64,000 nucleotides of DNA from NCBI GenBank assembly GCA_902789795.1, contig CADAPM010000004.1, positions 1 to 64,000 of the forward strand, read 5' to 3'. Made by a program: the position numbers and the translations under genes. This document shows positions 1-7,190 of this stretch, in pieces; positions within the stretch are counted from its first letter, which is position 1, and every line of letters begins with the position of its first letter. The stretch comes from an uncultured Eubacteriales bacterium. GTDB taxonomy: Bacteria; Bacillota; Clostridia; Christensenellales; Aristaeellaceae. The notes under the pieces were generated by a model. The model was not told the DNA's origin and did not search any database. It saw nothing but the letters and a program-made list of their open reading frames with translations.

Positions 1-152
1 ACATCAAGTATTCGTCCCTGACCAGGGAGTACACGGAGCTGCTGCACAGCCACGGCGTCAAGGTGAACGTCTGGACTGTCAATACCGAGGAGGACGCCCA
101 GCGCATGATCGACTGCGGCGTGGACTTCATCACCACGAACATCCTGGAATGA
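1..152 (+). CDS. Glycerophosphodiester phosphodiesterase, C-terminal fragment
   Basis: This is the 3' end of a gene that enters from the left edge, read in the frame starting at base 3. The last 49 residues contain VNVWTVN, then ERMID-like spacing (AQRMIDCGVDFITTN) and a short tail. That is the usual C-terminal strand of the GDPD TIM barrel, where the family has VxxWTVN...GVDGIITN. GDPD enzymes hydrolyse glycerophosphodiesters to glycerol-3-phosphate and an alcohol. The catalytic part lies outside the window, so activity cannot be judged. A terminator follows 22 bp after the stop. Confidence 0.8.
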   Translation, partial: IKYSSLTREYTELLHSHGVKVNVWTVNTEEDAQRMIDCGVDFITTNILE

Positions 153-173
153 CCAGGCCATGATGGCCATCAT

Positions 174-203
174 ATCCCCCGCTCCGGCGGGGGATCGCTT
201 TTG
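174..203 (+). terminator. Rho-independent terminator of the GDPD gene
   Basis: An 8-bp perfect stem (ATCCCCCG at 174-181 and CGGGGGAT at 188-195) with a 6-nt loop is followed by CGCTTTTT. It lies just downstream of the GDPD stop codon. Confidence 0.75.
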
Positions 204-232
204 GATGGAGTCTTCTTTTGGACGGAGTCTTT
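199..232. repeat. Two tandem copies of a 17-bp repeat
   Basis: Two adjacent copies of TTTTGGA(T/C)GGAGTCTT begin at 199 and 216. The first overlaps the T-tract of the upstream terminator. The second runs straight into the 32-bp-period repeats that follow. Function unknown. Confidence 0.6.
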
Positions 233-315
233 CGGTTGGCAAATTTGAAAAAAATCCTGGTTTTCGGTTGGCAAAATTGAAAAGATTTACGATTTTCGGT
301 TGGCAAAATTGAAAT
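230..315. repeat. Three direct repeats with a 32-bp period
   Basis: A 22-bp unit (core TTTCGGTTGGCAAAATTGAA) occurs at 230-251, 262-283 and 294-315. The period is exactly 32 bp, with 10-bp AT-rich spacers that differ in sequence. The repeats fill the gap between the upstream terminator and the prolyl-tRNA editing gene. Their regular helical phasing (about three turns) suggests binding sites for a regulator of the downstream gene, but this is inference. Too short and too few to be CRISPR. Confidence 0.65.
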
Positions 316-403
316 AGTGATGTATAACGGAGGGAGAGCTCCACGTTTGCCCGGTGTATGCGGCAGGCTATATCGCGCAGGACTGCGAAGTGTGAGGTGT
401 TTT

Positions 404-940
404 ATGACTGATCAGATCCAACTCGACGTCCATGAATCGGAGCAAAAGGTTCTCCGCCGCCTGGACGAGCTGAAGGTGCCTTACGAGTACCACCAGCACC
501 ACGCGGTACACACCATCGATGAGTGTCTGGAGCTGCCCTATGCGGAGGCGGACGTCACCTTCTGCAAGAATATCCTGCTGTGCAACCGGCAGAAGACGCA
601 GTTTTACCTGTATGTGACCGTGCCGAAAAAGCCCTACCGGACGGCGGACGTCTCCAAGCTGCTGGGGGTGTCCCGGCTGAGCTTCGCGCCGGACGAGGCG
701 CTGCCGGAGCTGCTGCGGCTTTATTCCGGCTCGCTGACGCCGCTGGCGCTGTGGCTCAACCCGGATTCCGGAGTGCAGCTGGTGCTGGACCGGGAGATCC
801 GGCAGCCCGGGCGCATCGCCTTTCACCCGGCGGTCAATACCGCCACAGTGATCTTCCGGCAGGAGGACTTCTTTGACCGAGTCGTTCCGGCCCTGCCGGG
901 CACGCCGATCTTTCTGGACGTTCCCTGGCCGGTAGTTTGA
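404..940 (+). CDS. YbaK/ProX-type aminoacyl-tRNA (prolyl-tRNA) editing protein
   Basis: A 178-residue stand-alone editing domain related to PrdX/ProXp and the INS domain of prolyl-tRNA synthetase. Such proteins deacylate Ala- or Cys-tRNA mischarged by ProRS in the cytoplasm. Family signatures seen are the CKNILLCNRQ strand, the lysine-rich KKPYRTADVSKLLG segment, LSFAPDEAL, SGSLTPLAL and the closing FHPAVNTATV strand. The reading frame is open from 317, but ATG 404 is preceded by GAGGTG at a proper distance, and the residues before it look non-coding, so 404 is chosen. The substrate (Ala, Cys or other) cannot be decided from sequence. It sits alone behind the repeat cluster and about 15 bp before the ParB/HAD gene, so co-transcription with that gene is likely. 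Confidence 0.85.
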   Translation: MTDQIQLDVHESEQKVLRRLDELKVPYEYHQHHAVHTIDECLELPYAEADVTFCKNILLCNRQKTQFYLYVTVPKKPYRTADVSKLLGVSRLSFAPDEALPELLRLYSGSLTPLALWLNPDSGVQLVLDREIRQPGRIAFHPAVNTATVIFRQEDFFDRVVPALPGTPIFLDVPWPVV

Positions 941-955
941 GTGGGGTGGAGAATC

Positions 956-1840
956 ATGGCTGACACGCAATTATTCCGTTTCGATGAATACCTTCAGCAG
1001 GATCTGGAGCAGACGGCGGGGCTCAGGTATCCCGTAAAGGCGGGCTGGCTCGAGCAACTGCTGACCCGAAAAGTGTCTCCCTGGAAGCTGCATGCCAACG
1101 CGACGGACCTGTTTTGCTCCCCTTCCGTGGGGCCGAACCATGGGATCATTCAGAAGTATATCCAGGGCATCACCCATAATATGAAGTTTGGCGTGCCCAT
1201 CTTTGCCGAGCCGCTCATCATTGAAAAGATGCGGCCCAACGGCTACCTGCTGCTGAACGGCCACCACCGCTGGGCGGCGGCGCTGCGGCTGAATGTAAAG
1301 AAGGTCCCCGTCCAGCTGGTCAACATGACCCATGTGCCGGATATCGCCAAAGTGCTGGAAAAGTCCACGGCTGATCGGCGGGCCAGCATCAACCTGGACG
1401 ATGTGGTGTTCTGCACCGGGGATGCGGAACCGGCGGAGAAGATGCTCCCCTTCCCGGCGCGGCGCTTCTTCAAGGAGAGGATCCGGCTCGGCATCCCGGC
1501 GCTCTTCCACGCCCTGCATGAACAGGGCTATGACGTCTGGGTCTATACCGCCGGCTACGCGTCCACCGATTATATCAGCCGCCTGCTCAAGCGTTATCAC
1601 ATCCATGCGGACGGCATCGTGAACGGCGCCAACCGTCTGAAGGATGAGAAGGACGCCGCGGCCCCCAAGGTGCGGGAAATGATGGAAAAGAAATACCGCG
1701 TGACTCTGCACATCGACACGGATTCCGTGGTCAGGATCCATACCGATCAGCGGGATTTTGAGCAGGAGATGATCGAAGCCGGGGGCGATAAGTGGTCCGC
1801 CCGGGTGATCTCCATCGTGCGCGGATTCAAGGAGAAATGA
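956..1840 (+). CDS. ParB-like domain fused to a degenerate HAD-like domain
   Basis: A 294-residue protein. Residues about 45-125 contain a ParB/Srx-like fold signature, with NGHHRWAAAL at 101-110 resembling the GHHR motif of ParB-related nuclease or kinase domains. Residues about 143-294 align end to end with the next gene's HAD-type protein (shared LPFP.R.F.ERIRLGIP, VW.YT, Y.I.ADG.V and YR.TLHID). In HAD motif I the nucleophilic Asp is replaced: the sequence reads INLDD, against FDLDE in the neighbour. This half is therefore probably catalytically dead or repurposed. Start ATG 956 has GGTGGAG upstream; an in-frame GTG at 941 is possible. The next ORF begins at once, so the pair forms an operon. 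The fusion suggests a regulatory or nucleic-acid-linked role, which is inference. Confidence 0.65.
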   Translation: MADTQLFRFDEYLQQDLEQTAGLRYPVKAGWLEQLLTRKVSPWKLHANATDLFCSPSVGPNHGIIQKYIQGITHNMKFGVPIFAEPLIIEKMRPNGYLLLNGHHRWAAALRLNVKKVPVQLVNMTHVPDIAKVLEKSTADRRASINLDDVVFCTGDAEPAEKMLPFPARRFFKERIRLGIPALFHALHEQGYDVWVYTAGYASTDYISRLLKRYHIHADGIVNGANRLKDEKDAAAPKVREMMEKKYRVTLHIDTDSVVRIHTDQRDFEQEMIEAGGDKWSARVISIVRGFKEK

Positions 1841-1842
1841 TC

Positions 1843-2322
1843 ATGGATGCGGTCAGAGTTTCTTTTGATCTGGATGAGGTGCTTTTCGTATCGCCCAGGA
1901 CTCATGAGACGGAGCCGAAGCTGCCCTTTCCGCTCGATCGTATCTTTCCCGAGCGGCTGCGCCTCGGCACGCCGGACCTGATCCATCAGCTGCAGGACAT
2001 GGGCTGCGAGGTGTGGATCTATACCTCCTCGGAGCGCAGCGAGCGCTACATCCGCAGCCTGTTCAAGCTCTATCACGTTCATCTGGACGGGGTGGTCAGC
2101 GCCGAAAGGCACCAGCGGGAGGTGCAGCGGGGCCGCAGGGAGATGCTGCCCCAGAAAATGCCCAGCTGGTACCGCATCACGCTCCATATCGACGACGAGG
2201 CCGTCATCTGCACCGCCGGGAAGGAATACGGCTTCGACGTCTATCAGCTGAGTGGGCCGGACAAAGAGTGGAAAGAGAAAATCATCCGTTACCTGAAGCA
2301 CATCCTGGAGATGCGGAAATGA
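1843..2322 (+). CDS. HAD-superfamily hydrolase-like protein
   Basis: A 159-residue protein with the HAD motif I FDLDEVLF near the N-terminus, a motif II-like WIYTSSERS (Thr/Ser after a hydrophobic strand) and a C-terminal LHIDDE segment in the place of the acidic motif IV. This resembles small cytosolic HAD phosphatases of the 5'-nucleotidase C type. It is paralogous to the C-terminal half of the upstream gene but keeps the nucleophilic Asp. ATG 1843 is preferred because AAGGAG lies 8 nt upstream; an ATG at 1837 overlapping the previous stop is too close to it. Substrate unknown. Confidence 0.65.
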   Translation: MDAVRVSFDLDEVLFVSPRTHETEPKLPFPLDRIFPERLRLGTPDLIHQLQDMGCEVWIYTSSERSERYIRSLFKLYHVHLDGVVSAERHQREVQRGRREMLPQKMPSWYRITLHIDDEAVICTAGKEYGFDVYQLSGPDKEWKEKIIRYLKHILEMRK

Positions 2323-2355
2323 GGATGTGAAGGACCGAGCGGAAAGGAGCCAGCC

Positions 2356-3180
2356 ATGAGTGAAAAGTGGGTCGAAGACCGGATCCGCGCGGGCCGCGGG
2401 CTGTTCAGCAACTTTACCCGGGAGCCCGAAGGTGAGTACCACACGGATCAGGAATTAAAAAAGCCCCAGCCGCCGCTGGCGAAAGCGCCGATGACGGGGG
2501 ACACGCGCGACCTGCCTCACGATTTTTCGGGGCTGCAGATCGACAACGATTTCCTGCATGTCATCAACAGCCGGAAGAGCCACCGGGTCTATACGGACGA
2601 GCCCATCACCATGACCCAGCTGTCCTATCTGCTGTGGTGCACCCAGGGCGTCAAGAGCGTGCGCGGCAAGTCCTACGCCACGCTGCGCACGGTGCCGGGC
2701 GGGGGCGCGCGGCACCCCTTTGAGTGCTACATGGCCATCCGCCGGGTCGAGGGCCTCGAGCCGGGACTCTACCATTATCTGCCCATGACGCATCAGGTGG
2801 AGTTCCTGGGCGCCCTGGACAGGCTGGAGGAGATGATCGGCCGGACCCTGAGCGGCCAGCGCTGGGCGGAAAAGGCCAGCGTGGTCTTCTACTACAGCTG
2901 CGTGTTCTACCGCGCGGAATGGCGCTACGGCATCTGGGCGCACCCGACCGTGCTGATCGACAGCGGCCACATCACGGAAAATCTGTACCTGGCGGCCACC
3001 TCCATCGGCCTGGGTGGCTGCGCCGTGGCCGCCGTGGATGGTCATGACGCTGACCGTGTTTTCGGCCTGGACGGGCAGGAGGAGACGATCTTTTACGCCA
3101 TGCCCGTGGGCACCGTCGCGCCGGAGAACCAGGAGGCGGAGGACGCCTTCTATGCCTTCGTAAAGGAACAGGGGCTGTGA
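2356..3180 (+). CDS. SagB/nitroreductase-family dehydrogenase
   Basis: A 274-residue member of the SagB/ThcOx branch of the FMN-dependent nitroreductase superfamily. Seen: the leading SRKSHRVYTDEPITMTQLSYLLW segment (FMN phosphate-binding RKSxR), TVPGGGARHPFECY, GLYHYLP, the ATSIGLGGCAVAA FMN-site helix and a C-terminal MPVGT strand. In peptide clusters SagB oxidises azolines to azoles. No YcaO or precursor peptide is adjacent here, so this is more likely a free-standing oxidoreductase of unknown substrate. ATG 2356 is preceded by GGAAAGGAG. It follows the HAD gene by 33 bp and may share its transcript. Confidence 0.8.
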   Translation: MSEKWVEDRIRAGRGLFSNFTREPEGEYHTDQELKKPQPPLAKAPMTGDTRDLPHDFSGLQIDNDFLHVINSRKSHRVYTDEPITMTQLSYLLWCTQGVKSVRGKSYATLRTVPGGGARHPFECYMAIRRVEGLEPGLYHYLPMTHQVEFLGALDRLEEMIGRTLSGQRWAEKASVVFYYSCVFYRAEWRYGIWAHPTVLIDSGHITENLYLAATSIGLGGCAVAAVDGHDADRVFGLDGQEETIFYAMPVGTVAPENQEAEDAFYAFVKEQGL

Positions 3181-3243
3181 GCGGATCAGCATGTGTTTTA
3201 TTATGACAATAGAGCAATTCAAAGAGAAAGGAAAGGCAGAACC

Positions 3244-4779
3244 ATGGTGAAAACAACATTGAAGCTTTTGATCCTGACCTTCGCTGTACTGGTGATGCTG
3301 GCATCCTGTGTGTCGGCGGAAAACATGGCGGTATGCACCTTTGACGGTCTGTCTGTGTCCTACCCTCAGGACTGGTCCCGCTATGAAGATCGGCAGGGCA
3401 TCTTCCTGGAAAAGGATGGAGGCTTCTTTCAGATCAATACAGCTGTATTCCCTGAAGGCTTCACCATGAGCGCTGCTGAAATGATCGAGTCCGGAGCTAT
3501 TGCGTCGCTCATGAAGGACGATGCACCGGAAAAGCTGCGGTATACTTCTGAACCGGAGCTGATTTCAGTCAATGGCAGGGAGTATGTCAGGCTTTCTGCC
3601 ATGAACGGTGAAACGCCGCTCATCCAGTACATCGGGTTCATGGACAATATTCTGCTCGTGTTCACCGCCAAAGGGGAAACCTGCCAGGCGGAGGCAGAGA
3701 ACATCATCACCAGTCTCCGGCTCGCGAAGGACGGTGAGGTGTCCAGCGATGCCGCTTCCGGCCAGGATAATGTGAATAAGCAGATCCACCGCCAGAATGC
3801 CGAAGGCCGGCAGGAACTGGTAGGCATGATCAGTGATCCCGTGCCCGCCGTGTTCAGTGAGTTTGCTCCGATATTCGCCGGTTCGATGGCGGTTCTGAAC
3901 TCGAGCGTGCCAGAGGATGCAGTCGATCTCGGCCGCTGCTATTATTCGGACAGCCGGTATGTGTACGCATGGCATTATCTGGATTCGATCATCCGGGTGT
4001 ATGTCCAGGGCACATCGGAAAAAGCCATGATCAGCGAAATCGTCATTACTGCTCCGAATTCCATGGACGAAAAGCTTGCCGGGCAGCTGATCGCGGACCT
4101 GCTGGTGGCTTCATACGGAAGCCTGAGCCGTGTCGGTTCTTCTGCCTACGACCGCCTGTTCGCACTGAAAAAAACGGGGATCCCGTTTGACGGCCCCGAG
4201 AAGCCTTACTGGACCGAGAACGGGTGGAGCATCGTGTTCGAACGCCCTGATTACTTATATCAGTGCCGGATCAGCTATTCCGGCGAATTGGAGCACCTTC
4301 AGGAGCCGCCCGTGATCGCAGAGGATTTCACTGCGTTGCCGCCGGCTTTTCGGGACGGTCTGACTGCTGACGTTTTCCTGGAGCGTTTCAACTGGGTCAG
4401 CGGGCTCATGCAAATGAAGGAGCTGCGTCTGTCTGAACCGGGCGAAGGTGACGCGGGTGTCCGGGCCGGTATGTTCGAGGATGTCGGCATGCTGTCCCTG
4501 AGATTTGAAAACCCGGAACAGCCGGATTGTATCACAGGCATATACCTGAATACGCTCAACAATGATACCGGCGTCCTTTGGGCGGGCTGTGTGGCGGCCA
4601 TGTATGCGTTTTCCGGCATGGATGAGGCCGACCTTCAGAGCTTGATCCTGCTGGGCGGCGGTTCCGGGAACTGGCCGATGCTGGCGGAAATGAAGCCGTA
4701 CGTCTGCCTGAACGGCGTGGCCCTGCAGGCGTTCATCGTCAACGACCGCCCGATGGCGGCGATCTTTGGAACGAGATAA
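3244..4779 (+). CDS. Predicted secreted lipoprotein, function unknown
   Basis: A 511-residue protein with a signal peptide and lipobox: a Lys-containing N-region, hydrophobic residues about 7-19, then MLASC, so Cys21 would be lipidated and the protein held on the outer face of the membrane. The first part (SYPQDWSRYED, then residues to about 165) resembles small PsbP/DUF1795-like modules used in Bacillota exported proteins. The rest I do not recognise. The reading frame extends upstream to 3193, but ATG 3244 is followed by the signal peptide and preceded by AGGAAAGG. A bidirectional terminator lies 53 bp after the stop. Confidence 0.7.
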   Translation: MVKTTLKLLILTFAVLVMLASCVSAENMAVCTFDGLSVSYPQDWSRYEDRQGIFLEKDGGFFQINTAVFPEGFTMSAAEMIESGAIASLMKDDAPEKLRYTSEPELISVNGREYVRLSAMNGETPLIQYIGFMDNILLVFTAKGETCQAEAENIITSLRLAKDGEVSSDAASGQDNVNKQIHRQNAEGRQELVGMISDPVPAVFSEFAPIFAGSMAVLNSSVPEDAVDLGRCYYSDSRYVYAWHYLDSIIRVYVQGTSEKAMISEIVITAPNSMDEKLAGQLIADLLVASYGSLSRVGSSAYDRLFALKKTGIPFDGPEKPYWTENGWSIVFERPDYLYQCRISYSGELEHLQEPPVIAEDFTALPPAFRDGLTADVFLERFNWVSGLMQMKELRLSEPGEGDAGVRAGMFEDVGMLSLRFENPEQPDCITGIYLNTLNNDTGVLWAGCVAAMYAFSGMDEADLQSLILLGGGSGNWPMLAEMKPYVCLNGVALQAFIVNDRPMAAIFGTR

Positions 4780-4832
4780 CAGGGCCCTGACAGTGCGATG
4801 GACGGGAGCGTTCATCCGTGATTTTTCAAACT

Positions 4833-4859
4833 AAAAAAGCGCTGCAATGGCGCTTTTTT
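4833..4859. terminator. Bidirectional Rho-independent terminator
   Basis: A 10-bp perfect stem (AAAAAAGCGC, loop TGCAATG, GCGCTTTTTT) with A- and T-runs on both sides. It separates the plus-strand lipoprotein gene from the convergent TfoX-like gene and serves both. Confidence 0.9.
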
Positions 4860-4910
4860 CAGTTGAACAGGCACTGCGCGGGTTGATCAACTCAACAGCC
4901 CCTGGCGATG

Positions 4911-5228
4911 TCACTTTTTCTTTGGCTTGGGAGCGGGCAATTCATGATACATGGCCGTCAGCAATTGGCTCAGGAAATCCCTGCTGTCCACATTGTCGAC
5001 CAGCAGCATCTCTTTCGCGCCTTCGTAGGGAAGCTCCAGATCGGCATCCGGCATCATGGCCCTGGCTGATTGGGTCGGCTTGACCAGGAAGCGGTCGTCG
5101 TAGATCCCGCCGATGATCCGGCCGTTCATATACAGGATGTATTCGCCCATCATCGGCTTCCAGGTGATCCCGTCAACGCCCGAAAGCTGCTCCAGAATAA
5201 AGTTCAGGTATGCTCTGCTGGATGCCAT
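4911..5228 (-). CDS. TfoX/Sxy N-terminal-domain protein
   Basis: A 105-residue stand-alone TfoX N-domain. Seen: the N-terminal helix, then WKPMMGEYILYMNGRIIG and YDDRFLVKP, the typical beta hairpin of the family (MFGGYGLY...G...A.I.DD.LYLK), and a basic PKPKKK tail. In gamma-proteobacteria TfoX links to competence, but stand-alone N-domains in Bacillota have no established role. It reads toward the shared terminator and is separated from the upstream GNAT-YoaP gene by 57 bp, so it could be in the same transcript. Confidence 0.8.
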   Translation of the reverse strand: MASSRAYLNFILEQLSGVDGITWKPMMGEYILYMNGRIIGGIYDDRFLVKPTQSARAMMPDADLELPYEGAKEMLLVDNVDSRDFLSQLLTAMYHELPAPKPKKK

Positions 5229-5285
5229 GCCGCTTTTCCCTCCATCTATGAATTGAGCCCGGCTGTCGTAAATACCTCAGCTGAT

Positions 5286-6038
5286 TCACATCTGTTCCGC
5301 TGCCAGTTTCAGGAACCTGGCAGCGTTCATCTGTTCGTTCGTCAAATACTTTCCATTGCGGAACACAGCGTAAGTCGTGACAGGCGTGGGAGCGCTTCGG
5401 GCTTCTTCTTTGCTTTTAATATGAATGGTTCTTAACGGTATTCCGTGCTCTTTGGCGGTCTGCTCGACGATGGGTACATATTTCGCGTTAAAAGGACACT
5501 GGCTGGTATAATACAGGACATATCCTGCTTCATCCAGGCGAGGGTGCTTTGCGCACTCCAGAAACACCGGAGGCTGTGCGTCCGCGGAGAATGGCAGATA
5601 CCACAGCTGGATGCCGTTATCCGCTTCGTCACTGACGGAAAAGCCTTTATACTTCAGATACTTCGGATCGGCCAGAAAGGGCTTCTTCTTAGCCGCGCTC
5701 AGGATGCACAGCCCCTTTTTTCCTTTCTCTTTACTGTCCCGGACGCATGCGTCCAACAGGTCGCTGGAATATCCGTGCCCTTTGAAAGCGCCGGAAACCC
5801 ATAAGCAGTCGATGTACATAAAGCCTTCCGCATGGATCGGGTTCCATGCGTTCTCTGCCGGGATATACTCAATAAAGCATTTTCCCCGCTCAACGCTTTT
5901 CAGGAATACCAGTCCATCCTCGAACCGGTCAAGCAGCCATGCTTTCTTGGAGGCCACCTGTACGTCCTTATTGTTGGATATGGCGCAGCAGATATGCTCC
6001 TGATCGAGATTTTCCTTTGTAACACGTATATATTCCAT
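5286..6038 (-). CDS. GNAT acetyltransferase with C-terminal YoaP-like domain
   Basis: A 250-residue two-domain protein. Residues about 1-145 form a GNAT fold: the acetyl-CoA loop appears as VSGAFKGHGYSSDLLDACV, followed by KGKKGLCIL. Residues about 150-250 match the YoaP-like tail, with YVLYYTSQCPFNAKYVPIV containing a Cys-Pro dipeptide like a redox site, then IPLRTIHIKSKEEA and a TYAVFRNGKYLT strand. The family is widespread in Bacillota but its substrate is unknown. The gene follows MerR with a hairpin between them. ATG 6038 has AGGAGG upstream. Confidence 0.8.
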   Translation of the reverse strand: MEYIRVTKENLDQEHICCAISNNKDVQVASKKAWLLDRFEDGLVFLKSVERGKCFIEYIPAENAWNPIHAEGFMYIDCLWVSGAFKGHGYSSDLLDACVRDSKEKGKKGLCILSAAKKKPFLADPKYLKYKGFSVSDEADNGIQLWYLPFSADAQPPVFLECAKHPRLDEAGYVLYYTSQCPFNAKYVPIVEQTAKEHGIPLRTIHIKSKEEARSAPTPVTTYAVFRNGKYLTNEQMNAARFLKLAAEQM

Positions 6039-6059
6039 CTTGCATCCTCCTGAAGAAGC

Positions 6060-6086
6060 CGCCAGGGAGCTTCGCGCTCCCTGGCG
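6060..6086 (-). terminator. Hairpin between the MerR and GNAT-YoaP genes
   Basis: An 11-bp perfect stem (CGCCAGGGAGC and its complement) with a 5-nt loop lies 10 bp after the MerR stop on the minus strand. The downstream tract is only moderately T-rich (GGCTTCTTC), so it may be a partial terminator. Confidence 0.55.
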
Positions 6087-6095
6087 ATTATATAC

Positions 6096-6902
6096 TTATT
6101 CGATGGGGAAACAAAGCTCTGTTACATATTCATCCGGATTCTGGGTTTCGTGCGGGCTGACATGGTAAACATTGAACATGGGGCCGTTGGGCTGATAGCC
6201 GTTTTCGTTGATCCAGGAGACGACCGCGGCGGTCGCTTCGCCCATCCGGGCATAGCTTCCCTTGACCACGCAGCTGGCGACCTTGACTGCCGGCAGCGTC
6301 CGGAACTTCACGTGCTCCGTATCCTCATAGGTGCCTTTGACGGTCATGGAAACCATGATCTCCACGTTCTCTTCCTTGTATTCCTTGTCCAGGAACGTCG
6401 CCGCCGCCAGGCAGGGCTCGGTGGGGATCAGCGGTGTTTTGCTTTCGGCCATCATCATGCCCCAGAGCATGCCTTCGTCCTCGTAGTGTGGCACGATCAT
6501 TCGCACCGTGGCTGCGTACCGTTTGGGAATGGTCCTGACTGTCACATCAAAATTCATATTCTGCTCCTTTCTCAGCCGTTTTCTGGCTGTTTCCAGAAGC
6601 GTTAGCCTGTACTCCGTTTCCTTTGACAGCCGGGACAGTTCTTCTTCCCGGGCTGTGAGGAACGCATCGAGCTGATCCCGGTCATCGTATATCTCCAGGA
6701 TCCGGACGATATCCGCCAGGGCAAAGCCCATATCCTTCAGGGCAGTGATCCGCCCCATGACGAGCAGCTGATCCTCCCGATAATACCGGTAGCCGGTAAA
6801 CGCGTCTGTCTCTGCCGGCTTCAGCAGCCCGATGTCATCGTAATGGCGAAGCATTCTGACGCTCACTCTGGAAAGCTTTGAAAAATCTCCGATCTTCAGC
6901 AT
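6096..6902 (-). CDS. MerR-family regulator with GyrI-like effector domain
   Basis: A 268-residue regulator. Residues about 2-70 form the MerR winged helix (KIGDFSKLSRVSVRMLRHYDDIGLL, then GYRYY), residues about 75-115 a coiled-coil linker, and about 120-268 a GyrI-like/BmrR effector-binding domain (FDVTVRTIPKRYAATVR at its start, YVTELCFPIE at its end). Members sense small hydrophobic or cationic drugs and activate efflux or detoxification genes. The gene carries its own MerR-type promoter with a 19-bp spacer, so autoregulation is likely. No efflux gene is adjacent; the target could be the downstream GNAT-YoaP gene. Confidence 0.85.
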   Translation of the reverse strand: MLKIGDFSKLSRVSVRMLRHYDDIGLLKPAETDAFTGYRYYREDQLLVMGRITALKDMGFALADIVRILEIYDDRDQLDAFLTAREEELSRLSKETEYRLTLLETARKRLRKEQNMNFDVTVRTIPKRYAATVRMIVPHYEDEGMLWGMMMAESKTPLIPTEPCLAAATFLDKEYKEENVEIMVSMTVKGTYEDTEHVKFRTLPAVKVASCVVKGSYARMGEATAAVVSWINENGYQPNGPMFNVYHVSPHETQNPDEYVTELCFPIE

Positions 6903-6943
6903 CTGCTGTTCCCTCCATGGACGGTGTTTTTGAGCTCGCCATT

Positions 6944-6974
6944 ATCTTAATCCCTGACATAGTGTGAGAGTCAA
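6944..6974 (-). promoter_or_regulatory. MerR-type promoter with 19-bp spacer
   Basis: On the minus strand TTGACT is followed by exactly 19 bp and TAAGAT, 42 bp before the MerR start codon. The long spacer is the signature of promoters that MerR proteins activate by untwisting. This supports autoregulation. Confidence 0.7.
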
Positions 6975-7004
6975 TACCTGCGGGTGAATTTTCTGGAAAA
7001 TATT

Positions 7005-7029
7005 AAAAAAGCGCCGCATGGACGCTTTT
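7005..7029 (-). terminator. Terminator of the heat-shock operon
   Basis: AAAAGCG and CGCTTTT pair over a 9-nt loop, and on the minus strand the stem is followed by TTTTTTAATA. It lies exactly at the far end of the 161-bp repeat element that follows dnaJ, so the element is inside the dnaJ 3' UTR. Confidence 0.75.
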
Positions 7030-7190
7030 ATACTGAATTGCGTCTATAAGATATACAGATGCGGGATGGATTTTGCTTCATATCAAGGAAGACATCCGAA
7101 AGCGTACCCGAAGGTACGGTGAGGGTGGCTGACGCAGAGATGGAGCAAAAGACACACGCAGATGTGTATTGTTTAGACGCAATTCAGTAT
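7030..7190 (-). repeat. 161-bp palindromic element, copy 1 (3' UTR of dnaJ)
   Basis: Perfect 17-bp terminal inverted repeats (ATACTGAATTGCGTCTA, 7030-7046 and 7174-7190) continue inward as a long imperfect palindrome. The centre holds a GTACC-TTCG-GGTAC hairpin. Read on the minus strand it is clearly homologous to 26274-26436 read on the plus strand, sharing CACCGTACC, CGGGTACGCTTTCG and GTCTTCCTTGAT. Its first base is the last base of the dnaJ stop codon. It fills the whole space between dnaJ and the terminator. No ORF. I see no target-site duplication. Confidence 0.8.

Noticed and set aside
230-315. Repeats considered as a small CRISPR array
   Set aside because: Spacers are only 10 bp, there are three units, and no cas gene is near.
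2356-3180. SagB-type gene as part of an azoline peptide cluster
   Set aside because: No YcaO, E1-like or precursor-peptide gene is found in the neighbourhood.
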